Origin: Phyto melanocephala
Lineage: Eukaryota; Arthropoda; Insecta; Diptera; Rhinophoridae
Reading direction: 5' to 3'
Length of the DNA: 64,000 nt
Assembly (NCBI GenBank): GCA_941918925.1
Contig: OW799236.1
Coordinates: 78,556,713-78,620,712, forward strand
Notes under the pieces: generated by a model
The model's input: only the letters and a program-made list of their open reading frames with translations
Told to the model about the DNA's origin: nothing
The model's database searches: none
Part shown: positions 11,549 through 24,479 of the stretch, one piece after another
Layout of the letters: the number at the start of each line of letters is the position of its first letter
Position numbering within the stretch: the stretch's first letter is position 1
Program-made: the position numbers and the translations under genes

Positions 11549-11985
11549 ACGAAAAAAAAGTGTCAATTTCATGCACAGTGTTATGGATAGACTGATTACT
11601 CAGCACGTAATGACGAAACATTGCGCTGAAGTGCAATTATCAAGTTACTCAACTGTGCGTCAACTAATAGAACATTTTTAATGTATATCCTGTTTTACCA
11701 TTTTCGTACTAATTAAATAATATTGTTTACACAGGTGTTATTGTATTTGTGTATTTTCGAATATTTTAAATTATCTACAAGGATCGATACATAGGCAATT
11801 GGAAGACTAACATTCCTTGTAATTTTAAAAAACACGCAAGCGAATAATTTTATAATTTAATTATTGGAATTTTATTTTTTTATTACCCGGCTCAAGTAAG
11901 GATTAGATATAGGGCGTAGTTTCTTAAACGTTTTATTTTTGTATAAATAAATAAATATGTTTTGGGGAATTTCAAATTAACATTT
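11549..11985. other. Non-coding stretch, nothing recognised
   Basis: AT-rich filler between the long-TIR element and a GC-richer block. Confidence 0.5.
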
Positions 11986-12535
11986 GACCCCCTTCGCTCC
12001 CAAGTGATTTCAAGGCTACTGTTACTGAGTCCCTAACCAGTACGGGCGTTTTATCAGCACTAATTCCCTTTGCATGTGGTCCCAAAGTGTTTATACTTAA
12101 TAAGTGTCTATGATCCTCAGTCTACTGTGATCTAAGTCTCTCTAACCTCTTTAATAACGAGGTCACTATCTAAGCGCTCATTATGCATGAATCCGTTTGC
12201 TATGAGCGTGTGATGGTGCTTCTAAATTCATGCAGTCCATCGACATCTCAGTATCCCTAACCACTTTTTAGCTACGAGGTTCAGGGTTCTCCTATGCCCC
12301 AGGCGAAGTGTCAGGTGTCGAAATAATTTAATTAGTTCATCTGGTGGTAAATATAATTGGGATCAGCTATTCTTGTTTTCAGTGGTGTGGTTTGGATTTT
12401 GAACTTTTGTTTTTTCTGTATAAAGTAGAGACACCCTTTTATAGAAACCAGTTTAAGGTTTCTCAAGAAATCTGAATGCCCAAGTTAGCGGCGAGGGTAG
12501 TAGTCAGACTTTTCAGTCTGATGCTGCAATTTAAT
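11986..12535. other. GC-richer block of unknown nature
   Basis: About 550 bases visibly less AT-rich than the surroundings, with word-like segments such as CTATGCCCCAGGCGAAG and TTAGCGGCGAGGGTAGTAG. No frame longer than about 60 codons and no terminal repeats are seen. It could be the UTR of an unrecognised retroelement or an old duplicated fragment. The composition contrast is seen; any identity is a guess. Confidence 0.35.
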
Positions 12536-12540
12536 TAAAA

Positions 12541-13250
12541 TTTAAAAACAGCATAACTTTTTCTTTCAAATTCATTTATATTTCTAAATTTACCTTTCTT
12601 TAACACAACATTAAAAAATTATGTCAAATATACATACATGCATTTCTAAATGATACGAGTTAGGGTCAAAAAAATTTTAATTTATTTTATTTAATTATTT
12701 GTTTTTACGTCAGGAGAGATATAGGCTAATGGTTCAGTTAGCTGATTTGTATTGTTTTACTTTACAGCGCTCAGTATCGTTAAAATGTGTGTCTTTGTTA
12801 GTAAAATCCTAGTGTTGTCTCTTTTTATCTTTAACAATATGTCTAATGAGTTACGTTCCATCCGTAAAAATCTCTTTTCTATAGATTTCGACCTCACGGA
12901 AAGTTACGACACATTTTTAATAAACGGTTACACGCATTACTTATGCAACAGATTTTGTCTGCTAATTTGTACCATCACGATACAAATCTACTAATTGTGC
13001 CATAAGTCTCATCAGTAAGTTACAGAGTAGCATTAAGCTTTTACTCTATTCCCAGTTAAATCAAATTTATCGGAATATAACAACAATGGTTCGAAAATAG
13101 GGAACAATTTAATTTCACTAGAAACTAAGAGCAGGCACTTTTATAATTTTTCACTAATTTTATTTCATAAAAAGTTTTCAATTATTTGTTATTTAATTTT
13201 CGAAACTTCTACGAAAATTCACTAAATAATTACAAATTTAACTTATTTAG
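12541..13250. other. Non-coding stretch, nothing recognised
   Basis: One 80-codon frame near 12752 shows no domain or motif and is taken as chance. Confidence 0.5.
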
Positions 13251-13254
13251 CTCG

Positions 13255-13600
13255 CATGGGATATCGGATGAAACAACATGTAAAGAATACAAAGAAGAGG
13301 ATGATTCTTTGGAACACTACCTTTGTCAGTAGCTGTGTTTGGGGCGTATTGACACGGAACACGGGACGTATTAACGTGAACAGTATGGCGAACTAAGAAT
13401 ATCTAAAGAATTTAAATTAAAAATCGATAAGAAATTACATTCGAGGGAGTGGGTTCTTGACATACTCGAAATAATAACTGAATTTTTGATTATGGTTGTA
13501 GAGAGGGGACTTTCATTCCTTTAGAGCGCACAACTGGCCTATCACAGGTTGTGGCTTTTAATGTCCCTCATTTTTCAAGCTAACCTAACCTTTTTAAAAA
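13255..13600 (+). pseudogene. 3' end of a non-LTR retrotransposon (C-terminal ORF2 relic)
   Basis: The frame SSDE..CKEYKEEDDSLEHYLCQ resembles the cysteine/histidine tail after the RNase H domain of I/R1/LOA-type non-LTR elements. It is followed by AAGAAATTACATTCGAGG, nearly identical to AAGAAATTACATTGAGGAG in the minus-strand relic at 23736-24475, marking the same protein terminus (IRNYI..GFL). A short 3' UTR-like segment follows to about 13600. Stops and frameshifts make it dead. Confidence 0.55.
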
Positions 13601-16600
13601 GCAATATTTTAATATTGACAGTAGATTATACGAAAATTCTCTTTGTAACACATTTTTCAGAAATTGAAAATACAGCATCTACAGAAAAAACAAAATTTAA
13701 ACTTAAAATTTAAAGATTTCGTATAATTTTATTATTTAAAAATATTTTTTTAGTTCTTTTTTTGTTCATTCAAGTTTTACTATTCCCTTTTAATAGATGT
13801 TTATCATTTTTTAAAATTAAACAATCTGAAATATCCCTTCATTTTTTTCAAAATAAGGCTAGCTGCCTTCGTTTTTTTTTTCTTGGCCTTCACTACAATG
13901 CTGCTGCAAACAGTTCTCACTAGAATAACTAAAACTACTAGTAAGAACATGAGACTAACATTCAACACGTGTTATAATTTCCGTTTCCTTGTTATCAACA
14001 GCTGTGTTTCGCAGAAACTCATTTATTTTGCTAACAAAATATAACTTAACTAACGGTATTAAAAGCACCTTAAACACATCATTGCCATGCCAATCACACT
14101 GTATTGTAAACAATATGCATACTCTTGAGTAAAAGCTTCTCTTTGTTTAGCGGCATTAAATGTGTTGTTCTCAGAAATTTATTCTAACGATTTCTCAAAA
14201 AGCTTTTGCTTGTAAATAATTCTCATCAAAAGTTTAATGACTGTTTAATGCCGGCATTTAAGTTAGTCATCGTTTGTTTGGTATTGTTGTTGCGGTATTC
14301 GGTATAATAATTGCTGATTGTTTTATTGTACTTGTGTTTTAACATGTGTTTCATTTGCAAGTTCAAATTTGTTATTGCTGTTTCTTTTGCGTTATTTTTT
14401 TTTCTTGTTTTACGTTATTTTTTCTTTTTGCTGAGAAGTATGAACAAAACCGCATGAAACGTAGCACGGAAGCCATTTACAGCGTCCTCGTATTGTAAAA
14501 CGTTTTGTGTTGGGTTTCCTTTCCTCTACTTGTTTCTTGCCATTTTGTTTTCCCTCTTTTATTTTTCCTGTTGTATACGTATGGGTGGCTGAGTAAGAGT
14601 TTTGTGTTGATTTTTTTTCTCTGTTATTAAACGTGACTACAGGTTGATTAACGGCATTGTGTGGCTACGAAAAAAAAATGTAAATACACAGACACACTAC
14701 TAATGCACTAATAAACTACTTAAGCACCCATGTGCCAGCTGTAATAAAATATGGAACAGTGGCAAATAAATGTGTACATTAGATTAAACAATAATATTAG
14801 AAAAAAGCTTTAGTAAATAGGAAGATATTGTATTTGTTTTTTTTTTTATAAATTTACGCTAAAAGTGAAATTTTCGAAAATTTTTAAAAGTTCACTAAAA
14901 CTGAAAACACTAATTTTTTTTTTTAATTTTAAAAACATTGTTTGTAAAAAAAGAAGAATTTTTTTTCTAGTAATAAAATTTTTAAAAATCTAGTTTAAAA
15001 AAATAAAAACTAAGTTTCCTTTACCACTGTCTGTGGTTTTCTACCTCTCACCATCTTCCGTTTAAGTTTGTTTATGTGTATGTATGTAAGTGTTTTCTTG
15101 ATATAAATTACTTTAGGCTAAAAGTTAGCAGCTGTTTTATATTGCTATTCCCAGTTTATTTGTTGTTTGCAAATATTAACCCTTGTTGTAGGCGGAAGTT
15201 TTTTTCATTGCTTTTACCATATTGTAGGTAGTTGTTGCTTTTATTTGTTTTTATCAGTTTTGTTTACTTTACATTTGAATAACACTACTTTGATTATTAA
15301 TTTATAAGATAAAAGTAGCGGTTTTTGTTCGTTTTTCGGTGAGATTGTTAATTTTGTAGAAAAAATCCCTGCATTAGACTGATTACAAAAAATCGATTGA
15401 TAATAAACTATCAGTGTTATGAATAAATATTTGTAATTTGTTTCAGTTACTGGTGGGCAACATAAAGTTTAGTTACTAAGTGAATGTAAACAAAATTCCA
15501 TTATTAATCAATTTTTGCCAAAGAAATAAGAAAAGTTTTAAATATCAACAGAAAGGTTATATTTATAGAAAATAGATAAATTAAAATAAATATAGATTTT
15601 TAAACAAAATAAAAATTTAAATATTTCTTGAATATCAATTTTTTTTAATATCCTGTAAAATACGGTAATGACAAAAAAGGCAAATCTCGGGTTTATAAAT
15701 AAAAGCCGGTGTCTTTATAGTTTTAGCTTTTATTTTGAAAATTTATACCATATAAATTCAATCTTTCTGGTAACATATCGGACTTAAGGCCAATGTTCTG
15801 AAGTGAAGCGTATTCCAGGGAAGCAAATAGTAGCCGGACCGGTCTAGGTTTTAACTAAAAGGTGGGTTCACCAAAACCCTCACTTTTTCTTAGGTAATCT
15901 TCATTAATCGTATTTAAAGTTACATTTCTTTACTGAACAAACCATCTTTTGACGTTGAAACAAAAAGAAAATATTCACCCTAAGCTTTGGTGAGCAATCA
16001 ATGCATTTTAGTGATCGCTATTTTTGAATTAATTGTAAATATACAACTTTGTGAAACAGATTTTTTTTAAATCTGTCTCTAATTTATACTGGATCAAACT
16101 TTGCTGCTGTTGATTCATGACATATCATTAAGTGGTCTTTGATCATGTTTCAGCGACATACAGTGAATAAATAAATAAATATGTAATTTCAGCTAAGTAT
16201 ACGGCTGATGAAGTATGCATTACTTATGTACATTCATACACATGTATAAGGTTAAAAAATATCAAAACTATGTACTCCAAAAACCCACACAGGTTTTACC
16301 ATAATGACACTCACGCTACATACATAAATACACAAATAATTAAGCGTGTATCAATCAAAGCTTGCTTTTGTTGTTTTTTAAATCACATTTTTTTGTTGCA
16401 ATCTCAATAAAAAACTTATATTTTTTTTCCGGTAAACGGATCAAACAAATATTTTCCATTAATGTTCTTGTATGGATATCTTATAGCAGCATGCATTAAA
16501 AGGATTAATAAGTTATCTAGAAGCTGCAAAAATGAACTTTGTTTAGTAAAGCAGAGCCAGTCGTGGTTTTTTGCTCATATATCAGCTGCTAATAAGTCCT

Positions 16601-16952
16601 AATTTCTGATTATTAATAGCAAAATTCTCGAAAATATTTCTAACAAATCGATACTACATACTACACTTGTAAGATGTGTGATAGCTTCAAAAACTTGATT
16701 TCAACGCTCACACGAATTGGCATACGGATATAACTAAATCAACTTCTCTTTCGCTAAGAATTCAAAATATAGAGGTTGCAAATTAATACTGTAGAAATAG
16801 CAAAGGGGATGGCTAACTTATTAATACCCTTTTACACTCTCACTTTAAGGATACACAAAGCTTTGTTGTACATTATAAGTCTCAATAACTAAGTCGAATA
16901 AATAAGCAAACAACAGATATGTAAGTGTGTACCCTTGAAAATAACATAAATA
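13601..16952. other. Long non-coding stretch with T-skewed patches
   Basis: No coding frame or repeat termini found. The parts at 13860-14640 and 15020-15360 are T-skewed and slightly richer in G+C, which on the minus strand would look like an A-rich leader or regulatory DNA. A patch at 15780-15890 (GTAGCCGGACCGGTCTAGG) is GC-richer and unassigned. Confidence 0.4.
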
Positions 16953-17815
16953 TCTGTATATAAAAGTGAAACTCTGTGTGTGTGTGTTAGCTATAGACTC
17001 CGAAACTGTACAACCGATCGGGCTCAAACTTTGGTAAGTTGTTGTACACATACCAGGGAGTGTTTATGGGTGAAAAAAAGTGGGCGGAGCCACGCCCATA
17101 AAAAATTAGTTATCAGTTTTAGCTACTTGCACTTGACCGATTTTTCTGAAACTTTGCACACATATCGAGCTGTCATGACTAAATAATTTCGTGATAAGAA
17201 AAGTGGGCGGGGCCACGCCCCTAAAAAAGTTTAAATTTTGAGGTACTTGCACTGGACCGATTTTTCTGAAACTTTGCACACATATTGAGCTGTCATGGCT
17301 TTATAATTTCGTGATTGAAAAAGTGGGCGGGGCCACGCCCATTAAAAATTAGTTATCAGTTTTAGCTACTTGCACTGGACCGAATTTTCTGAAACCTAGC
17401 AAACATACTGAGCTATCATGACTTTACACTTTCCTCATTAGAAAAGTGGGCAGTGCCACGCCCATTAAAAAAAAGGTATCATTTTGAGGTACTTGCACTG
17501 GACCGATTTTTCTGAAACTTCGCACGCATATTGAGTTGTCATGACTATACAGTTTCGTATTTAGAAAAGTGGGCAGTGCCACGCCCGTAAAAAAAGGTAT
17601 CATTTTGAGGTACTTACACTGGACCGATTTTTCTGAAACTTTGCACACTTATTGAGCTGTCATGACTATACAGTTTTGTAATTAGAAAAGTGGGCACTGC
17701 CACGCTCATAAAGAAAAAGTTATAGTTTTTAGCCTTGCACTTGATATTCGATTAAAATTTAGAATGCGATTAAAATTCATGAAGGGGCGTAGCAACGCGC
17801 GCCGGGATTGGCTAG
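16953..17815 (+). mobile_element. Helitron copy 2
   Basis: Starts TCTGTATATAAAAGTGAAAC after an A at 16952 and ends CTAG at 17812-17815, with the GCGTAGCAACGC hairpin just upstream. The interior has a GT run and about six monomers of about 122 bp (starting near 17080, 17200, 17321, 17444, 17566 and 17688), each with a hairpin such as GTGGGCGGGGCCACGCCC. There are no Rep or helicase sequences, so it is nonautonomous. Confidence 0.85.
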
Positions 17816-18532
17816 TCTATATATAAAAGTGAAACTCTGTGTGTGTGTTAGCTATAGACTCCGAAACTGTAAAACAGATCGGACTCAAACTTTGACAATT
17901 TGTTGTACACATACAAGGGAGTGTTTATGGGTAGAAAAAAGTGGGCGGGGTCACGCCCATAAAAAATTAGTTATCATTTTTAGCTACTTGCACTTGACCG
18001 ATTTTTCTAAAACTTTGCACACATATTGAGCTTACTCGTGATAAGAAAAGTGGGCAGGGCCACGCCCATAAAAAAAGTTATAATTTTGAGGTACTTGCAC
18101 TGGACTGTTTATTTTGAAACTTTGCACAGATATTGAGCTGTCATAACTTTATAATTTCGTGATTAGAAAGGTGGTCAGTGCCACGCCCATAAGAAAAAAG
18201 TTATCACTATTTTAGTTATTGCACTAGATCGATGTTTCTGAAACTTTGCACACATTTTGAGCTATTATAACTATATAGTTTCGAAATTAGAAAAGTGGGC
18301 AGTGCCACGCCCTTTAAAAAAGTTTTCATTTTAGTTACTTGAACTTCACCGATTTCTCTGAAACTTTGCACACATATTGAGCTTTCATGACTATACAGTT
18401 AGAAAAGTGGGCAGTGCCACGCCCATTAAAAAAAGTTATAATTTTTAGCTTTTTGCACTTGATATTCAATTAAAATTCTGAATGCATTTTTATTCATTAG
18501 GGGGCGTAGCATCGCGCGGCTGGCTTTTTTAG
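17816..18532 (+). mobile_element. Helitron copy 3, fused directly to copy 2
   Basis: TCTATATATAAAAGTG begins at the base after the CTAG of copy 2, with no spacer. About five tandem monomers follow. The 3' end is degenerate: GGGGCGTAGCATCGCGCGG, then TGGCTTTTTTAG in place of the usual CTAG. Same family and orientation as copy 2. Confidence 0.8.
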
Positions 18533-19745
18533 TAAGTTATAAAAGACAAAAACCGCTTTTAAAGATACGTTATCTGTTGGGAACCCCACACTTTTAAGTT
18601 ACAACAATCTTGTTAAGACAATCTAGAATTATATGTCTATCCCTTGGAAAAGTAAAGTAGTTTTTTTTTAAGTATTCAGTGGGGAATATAATTTCAAATT
18701 ATTTGACAGACATATTTTTGTTTAAAGGTAGAACTACTTTTTTCAAAATAATTTGTCCTCGCGGACCAAAACATTTTTAATGATTGTATCTTTTGAGATC
18801 TTTCGCGATGTTATGCAATTGTGTGGATATATGTATACTTCACTTTTATTACTCAATTATTGTGGTAATAGCTTATCTTAAAGGAGGTGCTATGATTAAT
18901 GCAGTTTAATCGGTGTTTGTTTTTAGTGTGTATGGCTTTGTAAGTGATTGAGTAGGAGGAGTCTGGTGATTATGTAAATGTTAAAATGTATTTGAAATTC
19001 GGTTGCGTGTAGTTTGTTGGTCCCATGTTTAAATACTTAAGCTAAAAGAATTGATTTTTTAACCAAAAAAATATGGTTTTTCTTTTAAATTTATCTGTTA
19101 AAATACATGAGAAAAATAACATTATCAAGACACAAATTAAAGATATAACGATCTAACTGTTACAGCAGTTTTTTTTCGGCGTCTTTGGAGCAAATGGGGT
19201 TTAGCGTAGAAGGAATTCATGCACTTCTGAATTAAAAGACATTAAAGTTGTAAGTTTTTATTTTAAACTTATTAAATTTCTTAAACTGCGTAAACGACCT
19301 TCAACTACTAACTAACATCTTAACATAAACTAAACTAAAGTGGGAAATCCCATTTTATACACACACATTTGTGACGTGAACCGATTTATAAACGTCACAA
19401 CTCTGAATTTACAAAAAATTATTGATCGACGAAACTTGGCATCAATGCGGTCTACATACATATGTAGGTAGATTGATGGCTTTATGTAATATACCTGCAT
19501 TTAATATGAGTTTGTATCTTTTCGGAATATTTTTTAATACTGACTATTTTTTATTTTTGAACCTTTTTAATAAAATTAAATTTAAATGGAGCTATAATAT
19601 ATTTCAAAAATTGTTGCGTAACCGACCACGTCGGAACAGCCATGATGCTTATGTTATTTATTTAAATAAGTTATTTTAGATAATAAGTTTAAATATATTT
19701 TCCTTAAATCTTGAGATTTTCTTCGTCCCTTAGAGGGTTAATGTC
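18533..19745. other. Non-coding stretch, nothing recognised
   Basis: AT-rich; a frame of 85 codons near 19422 has no recognisable domain. Confidence 0.5.
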
Positions 19746-19749
19746 AGGA

Positions 19750-21049
19750 CAAATCCTTATTGAAAATATGCAACAAAATCCAAATTGCATAAAACTGACC
19801 CCTCATAAAACTACAACAACAGCAAAAAAAGTGTTCTATATAGACAAAAGTATTAAAATACCAAATAAAGATAACGGCAAAGAACAATACTAAAAGCAAC
19901 AACAGCAAAATCGAACAAAGAAAACAAAACAAACTAAATAAAAGAAAGAAGAAGAATTACAGCGAATTCAATTTGAACTGGCCTGAAAACGAACGTATTT
20001 GAGTGACAAATTTTTGAGTTAAAAGCAATGAGAGTGAACAAATGAAGATAAAGCTAAAGAAAAGCAAACAATAAAGAGCATACACATGTTTGTATGTATG
20101 AATGAGTAGTGATATAGAAAATCTCAAAGATAAATTCGCCGTAAAATCATGAAATAAAATGAAACTTTCGCAAATGCACTATAAAATATTTGAAATAACT
20201 TATTTTTTAGTATCGCTGAGATATTCGTCGTGGACGGTTGTGCCAAAACGGAAAAAAAACCAAAGTGATTGTAAAGAATTTCGTAAAAGAAAATAAAACG
20301 ATTTTATTTTAATTTTACTGGAAGTTTTTTTAAGAAATATTCAAAAAGTTTCTAAATAAAAAAAGTGCAAAATTTTAACAGCAAATAAAGTAGAGAATAT
20401 TAAAACTTATTTGATGAACGATAATTCACATTTATAAGAGTGTCATAGAAAATTTTGAAATATTTGTGAAAAAAAAAACAAAAAACGTAAAAAAATTAAT
20501 GGAAAAATTTTGAATTTCGAGTGCTTAAGTTTTGGGTACAAAGCAAAATAAAAACAAATTAAAAGCGGTATAAGAGTAATTTAAAAAAAATTATTTCAAT
20601 TTTTAAACAAAATCTTATAGTTATAATGTAAAACAGTATAAAAACGTGCTAAAATATTGTAAACAAAAATCTTGAATTTTATATTATCAAATAAACTATT
20701 AAAAAGTAAATGAAACCTTAAAAAAGAAAATTTAAATTTTAAAATAATTTGAAATATAAAAAATATTTATAAAAAGTGAAATAAATTACAAAAAAATGCT
20801 TGAATGAAAACATATATAAATAATTGTAAATTTTACACATACAAATTTCGAGAAAAATTAACAAAGTGATCAAGTTTTGTAAAATAATTAAAATCTAAAG
20901 CATACGATTAAGAATTAAAAAAAACAAATTCAATTACATAATTAAATTAATTAAAAAAAAAATTTGAATATTTAAAAATAAACAAAATTAAAATTTAAAT
21001 ATTTATTGTGCAAAAAATAAAAATAAAATAATTAAAAGTGGTAAAAAAT
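19750..21049 (+). other. A-skewed block ending at a splice donor; candidate 5' leader exon
   Basis: From about 19750 the + strand is strongly A-skewed with repeated 'AAAAGTG', 'AACAACAGC' and 'GTGCAAAA' words and no long frame. The skew ends near 21050, where AAAAAAT is followed by GTGAGT, a consensus 5' splice site; downstream sequence becomes T-rich (TTTTTTTTCTTCTTTCTTC). Adenine-rich untranslated first exons are common in flies. A TATAAAA at 20180 and TTAGTATC at about 20207 could mark one start site. This is inference from composition plus motifs; no transcript evidence exists here. Confidence 0.35.
20180..20214 (+). promoter_or_regulatory. Possible TATA plus initiator for the A-skewed exon
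   Basis: TATAAAA at 20180-20186 lies 29 bases upstream of the A in TTAGTA (A at 20209). Spacing is right, but A-skew begins upstream of it, so the true start may be earlier. Confidence 0.25.
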
Positions 21050-21055
21050 GTGAGT

Positions 21056-22420
21056 TTAATGGAATTTAATGAAATATTTCAAATTAAACCAATTTGAAAT
21101 AAAACTTTGATTTACAAATTTCATAAATTTTAGAATAATTTTATAATTTTTTTTCTTCTTTCTTCAATTCTTCACTTATGATGTTGGCTCGTGTGTGTGT
21201 GCTTCTTTTATTAAGTTCTATTCATTCATTGATTTAATCATACAATACAAACAATAAAAAAAATGTAAATATTCTTACTATGTACCATGTATGTATTTAT
21301 AAAAAATTATTTACTTATAAATTAAAAATACATATAGATTTCTATATACTACATACATACTCGTACGACTCGCCGTGTCATACACATGTAGAAAAATTTG
21401 TTCAATTTTTTTTTATTCATTTTATTTTATTTTATTTATTTTTCTATATGTGTTTTATTTTGTTGTGTTTAATTTAAAAGGTCTGCAATTGTGAAAGAAG
21501 CTCACAACAAATAAAAAAATAAATAAATATAATAAAATAATAAATTTAAGTGATAAAGATATAAACAAATTTATAAACGTAAAAATGAATGTTCATGTGT
21601 CTCAACTTATATTCATACAAACATACATGCATACCTACATACGTAGCATTATGTACGTAAGAGAGAACTAAACAAAAAAATCTTCTATCTAGAGTAAATT
21701 TTATTTGTTTTTTGTTAAATCATTTTGTTAAAAAAAAAAATCAACAAATGTTTTGAAAAAAAAATCGCAAAATTTCTTATCGCTTAAAAGGGTTACTTTT
21801 TTTTAACAAACAATTCCCAGAAAGAATACTCTATTTCAAAAGTCTTGATAATAGTTTTACTTTCAAAATGTCTCATAAACACAGCCATTTTTAATAGTTA
21901 AAAGCAAATGAAATTGGCGGGGTTTTGTGTTTTTTTAATCGAAAATTTATTATTACCTGGAAAATTTTAAGGGTACCCAGCGTTGAAGCTGTGCAAATTT
22001 TCTACGTAAACAATTTCTACATCTAGCCTACTTGTAGGTTGTAAAGTTATTATACAAAAAGTATTGCATCAACGTTTAAGTGTAATTTCTGAGTCGCATA
22101 AGTAATATACATAAGTATGCTTTTAAGTCCGTTAATGTCTCCTGCCAGAGCCATTCAAAATACGAAATCAAAACCAGCACTTTTACGCAGTGTTTTTTCT
22201 TTTCATATGCAATTTTCATTCACAGGGTATTTAGGTCGCGCCAGTTTAATGCCAAAATCTGTTAAAATCGTCTTAATTTTATTTTGTTTGTACCAGAGAT
22301 GGGAAATTTTTATTTTAGATCCATTAATTAAAAAATTCAAAGTACTAAATTGTTTAGTTATCTGTATAATTTTTCGCGAGTGCCACGCGTTGGTTATACA
22401 AATATAAGTTTTTGAATAAA
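21056..22420. other. Non-coding stretch
   Basis: If 21049 is an exon end this is intron. A 96-codon frame near 22117 has no recognisable features. Confidence 0.45.
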
Positions 22421-22941
22421 ATAGTATAAAAATAAGCTAACAATCCTACTACTTGATATAACAAATGTTTGCATATTTGGATATTTGTTACTCAATCACT
22501 CAAAAACGTCGTAACGAAGCTAAATGAAATTTTTCAAACTGATAGACAACAACCCAGATTAACACATAGGCTACTCTGTATCCCATTTATCAAGCCAATT
22601 CGCGGAAAACCCAATAAATATATTTTTTGTATTTAGTTAGTCGGTTGTTCAAGGGTTTCGGCTGTCGAAAATTTACACGTACTAGCGAAAACAATTTGAG
22701 TCATCGAAAGTCTTCTTTAGAAGTATTTTGTCCTAAATATTTGCATTAAATCCTATTCCAATAATATAATAAATATGAATGCCTCTATGTTTAAATGTCT
22801 TGATATTTTTACTCAATCACGCAAAAAATTACTAAATTTATAAAATCAAGATTGTCGCACAGATAGATATAACCTTAATTAAATCAAGAGGCTACATTTC
22901 GTGGCGATAACTATGCAAAAAAAGTTGTAGGCACTGGCTAG
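22421..22941 (+). mobile_element. Degenerate Helitron, second family
   Basis: Begins AGTATAAAAATAAGCTAAC and ends GGCACTGGCTAG followed by T. Its interior has two related segments, 'TTACTCAATCACTCAAAAACG' near 22490 and 'TTTACTCAATCACGCAAAAA' near 22810, each followed by wording like CAGATAGATATAACC or ACTGATAGACAACAACCC that is typical of insect Helitron bodies. The 5' TC is lost. Nonautonomous and old. Confidence 0.55.
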
Positions 22942-23730
22942 TATAATAATAATATTGTTTGATTAAATTGGAGAGCTCGATATTGCAATGTTTTTTGAAC
23001 ATTTCTGACAGTCTGCACTAGTTGGATTGGGTTTTATAGATGGTTCAAATATTTGGGAAATTGGGTGAAAGCTTTCAAATTTAGGCAACTTCTTGAATGC
23101 CTGAAATACCTATTTTGGTAGTGGCGAATTTGTTGTAACTACTACTTATAAAAACTAGAACTTTTCTATCCCTGGTATACTAATTCTTATTTAAAGAAAA
23201 CATTTACCAATAAGTTGCTCTGTGGTTGCAATTCGTCAATTCTTATTACTTTGCCCTTGGTAATTTGCTTTTCGGGAGTATTTTTCTTTAAGTTATTTGT
23301 AGTTTGAAGTTTGACAAGTGAAAATTACGGGAAAAAAGAGATCACGTATAAAATTTTTAACATTAGGAAAATTATCAGGTGATTTCCAAGGGGTGTACCT
23401 TACATTCTCGGAATATAGTGATTTTTCGCATAAATACAGTATATCGTAGAATTAAAAAAAAATACAAAGATGAAGGTCACTGATTCGTCTAGATCCGAAA
23501 ATATGAAGCAACAAAGTTGAACTTACTTCATTAATATTTTCTCGATAAGTATTTAAGGTTGTAGCTCAGCAGGGTGTAAAATGTATTTGTATTTTAATGA
23601 TGTTAAACACTAAAGCCAAAACCAATGACAGTTATACACTTATGCCCAGTTGGCATGTTGTGCTCTCCATATGGAAAACGGAATTCCCAAACAAAAACCA
23701 TAATCATAATTTACCATAAATAACGGACTA
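22942..23730. other. Non-coding stretch, nothing recognised
   Basis: AT-rich; no ends or frames that can be assigned. Confidence 0.5.
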
Positions 23731-23735
23731 GACCA

Positions 23736-24475
23736 AGAACCCAATCTCCTCAATGTAATTTCTTATGGATCTCCAGTTCGAGTTCCCCAGGTATTCCAAA
23801 TTCGGCATAGTATCCACTGTAAAATTCTCGCACCTTATATGCCCAAACGCAGGACAATGACAGAGGTAGTATACCAAAGTCTCATCCTCTTTCTCGCATG
23901 CTCTAATGTCGTTTCCTCAGACAATTTCATGCAAGCTAGATGGGTTCTCAACTCCGTATGACCTGTAATTAAACTGGTTAGTCTCTCAAGTGTTGGTCTA
24001 CTTAATCTCAGAATTTCCTTTGATTTCCTAAGACTTGGGTCACCCCATAGTATTCATGTCACTTTACCGACATCAGTGCTTTGCCATTTTCTGCCATGTT
24101 TCTCCATCGCCCAACATTTAAGTTCATCCTTGAATAGTTTAAAGGGTTTAGCATTTTCCAAAGTTATAGTACTCAGAAGAGCTCCCATTTGAATAATTTG
24201 TCTGCTTTCTCATTTTCGATCAGCCCGTGATGGCTTGGTATCCATATTATCTCGAGATGTTCACAATTTGCAAATGAGTGTATCTCGCTCTTGAATTGTA
24301 CAACGTTCCGGGATTTAACTTTTTCCTTTCTTAATCACTGATTGGCTATCCGTAAAGATACAAATCGGGGCTTCTCTATTCGCATCCTTTATCCATTTAA
24401 TTCCTTCCGTAATCGCCATGATCTCAGCCTGGCGTATGGTATTGTAATCTGGTAGATGAAAGTCGTCTTTCTTTA
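23736..24475 (-). pseudogene. Non-LTR retrotransposon ORF2 relic: RNase H domain and C-terminus
   Basis: On the minus strand the fragments read, in order, YNTIRQAEIMAITEGIKWIK, ICIFTDSQSV, IWIPSHHGLIENEKAD, ITGHTELRTHLACMKLSEE, YYLCHCPAFGHIRCENF and WRSIRNYIEEIGFL. The E, D and H-x(7)-D arrangement is that of the RNase H domain which follows reverse transcriptase in I, R1 and LOA-type elements; the rest is the cysteine-bearing C-terminus. At least two frameshifts and internal stops are present. The reverse transcriptase is missing. The same family left the + strand 3' fragment at 13255-13600. Confidence 0.8.
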
Positions 24476-24479
24476 TTGT

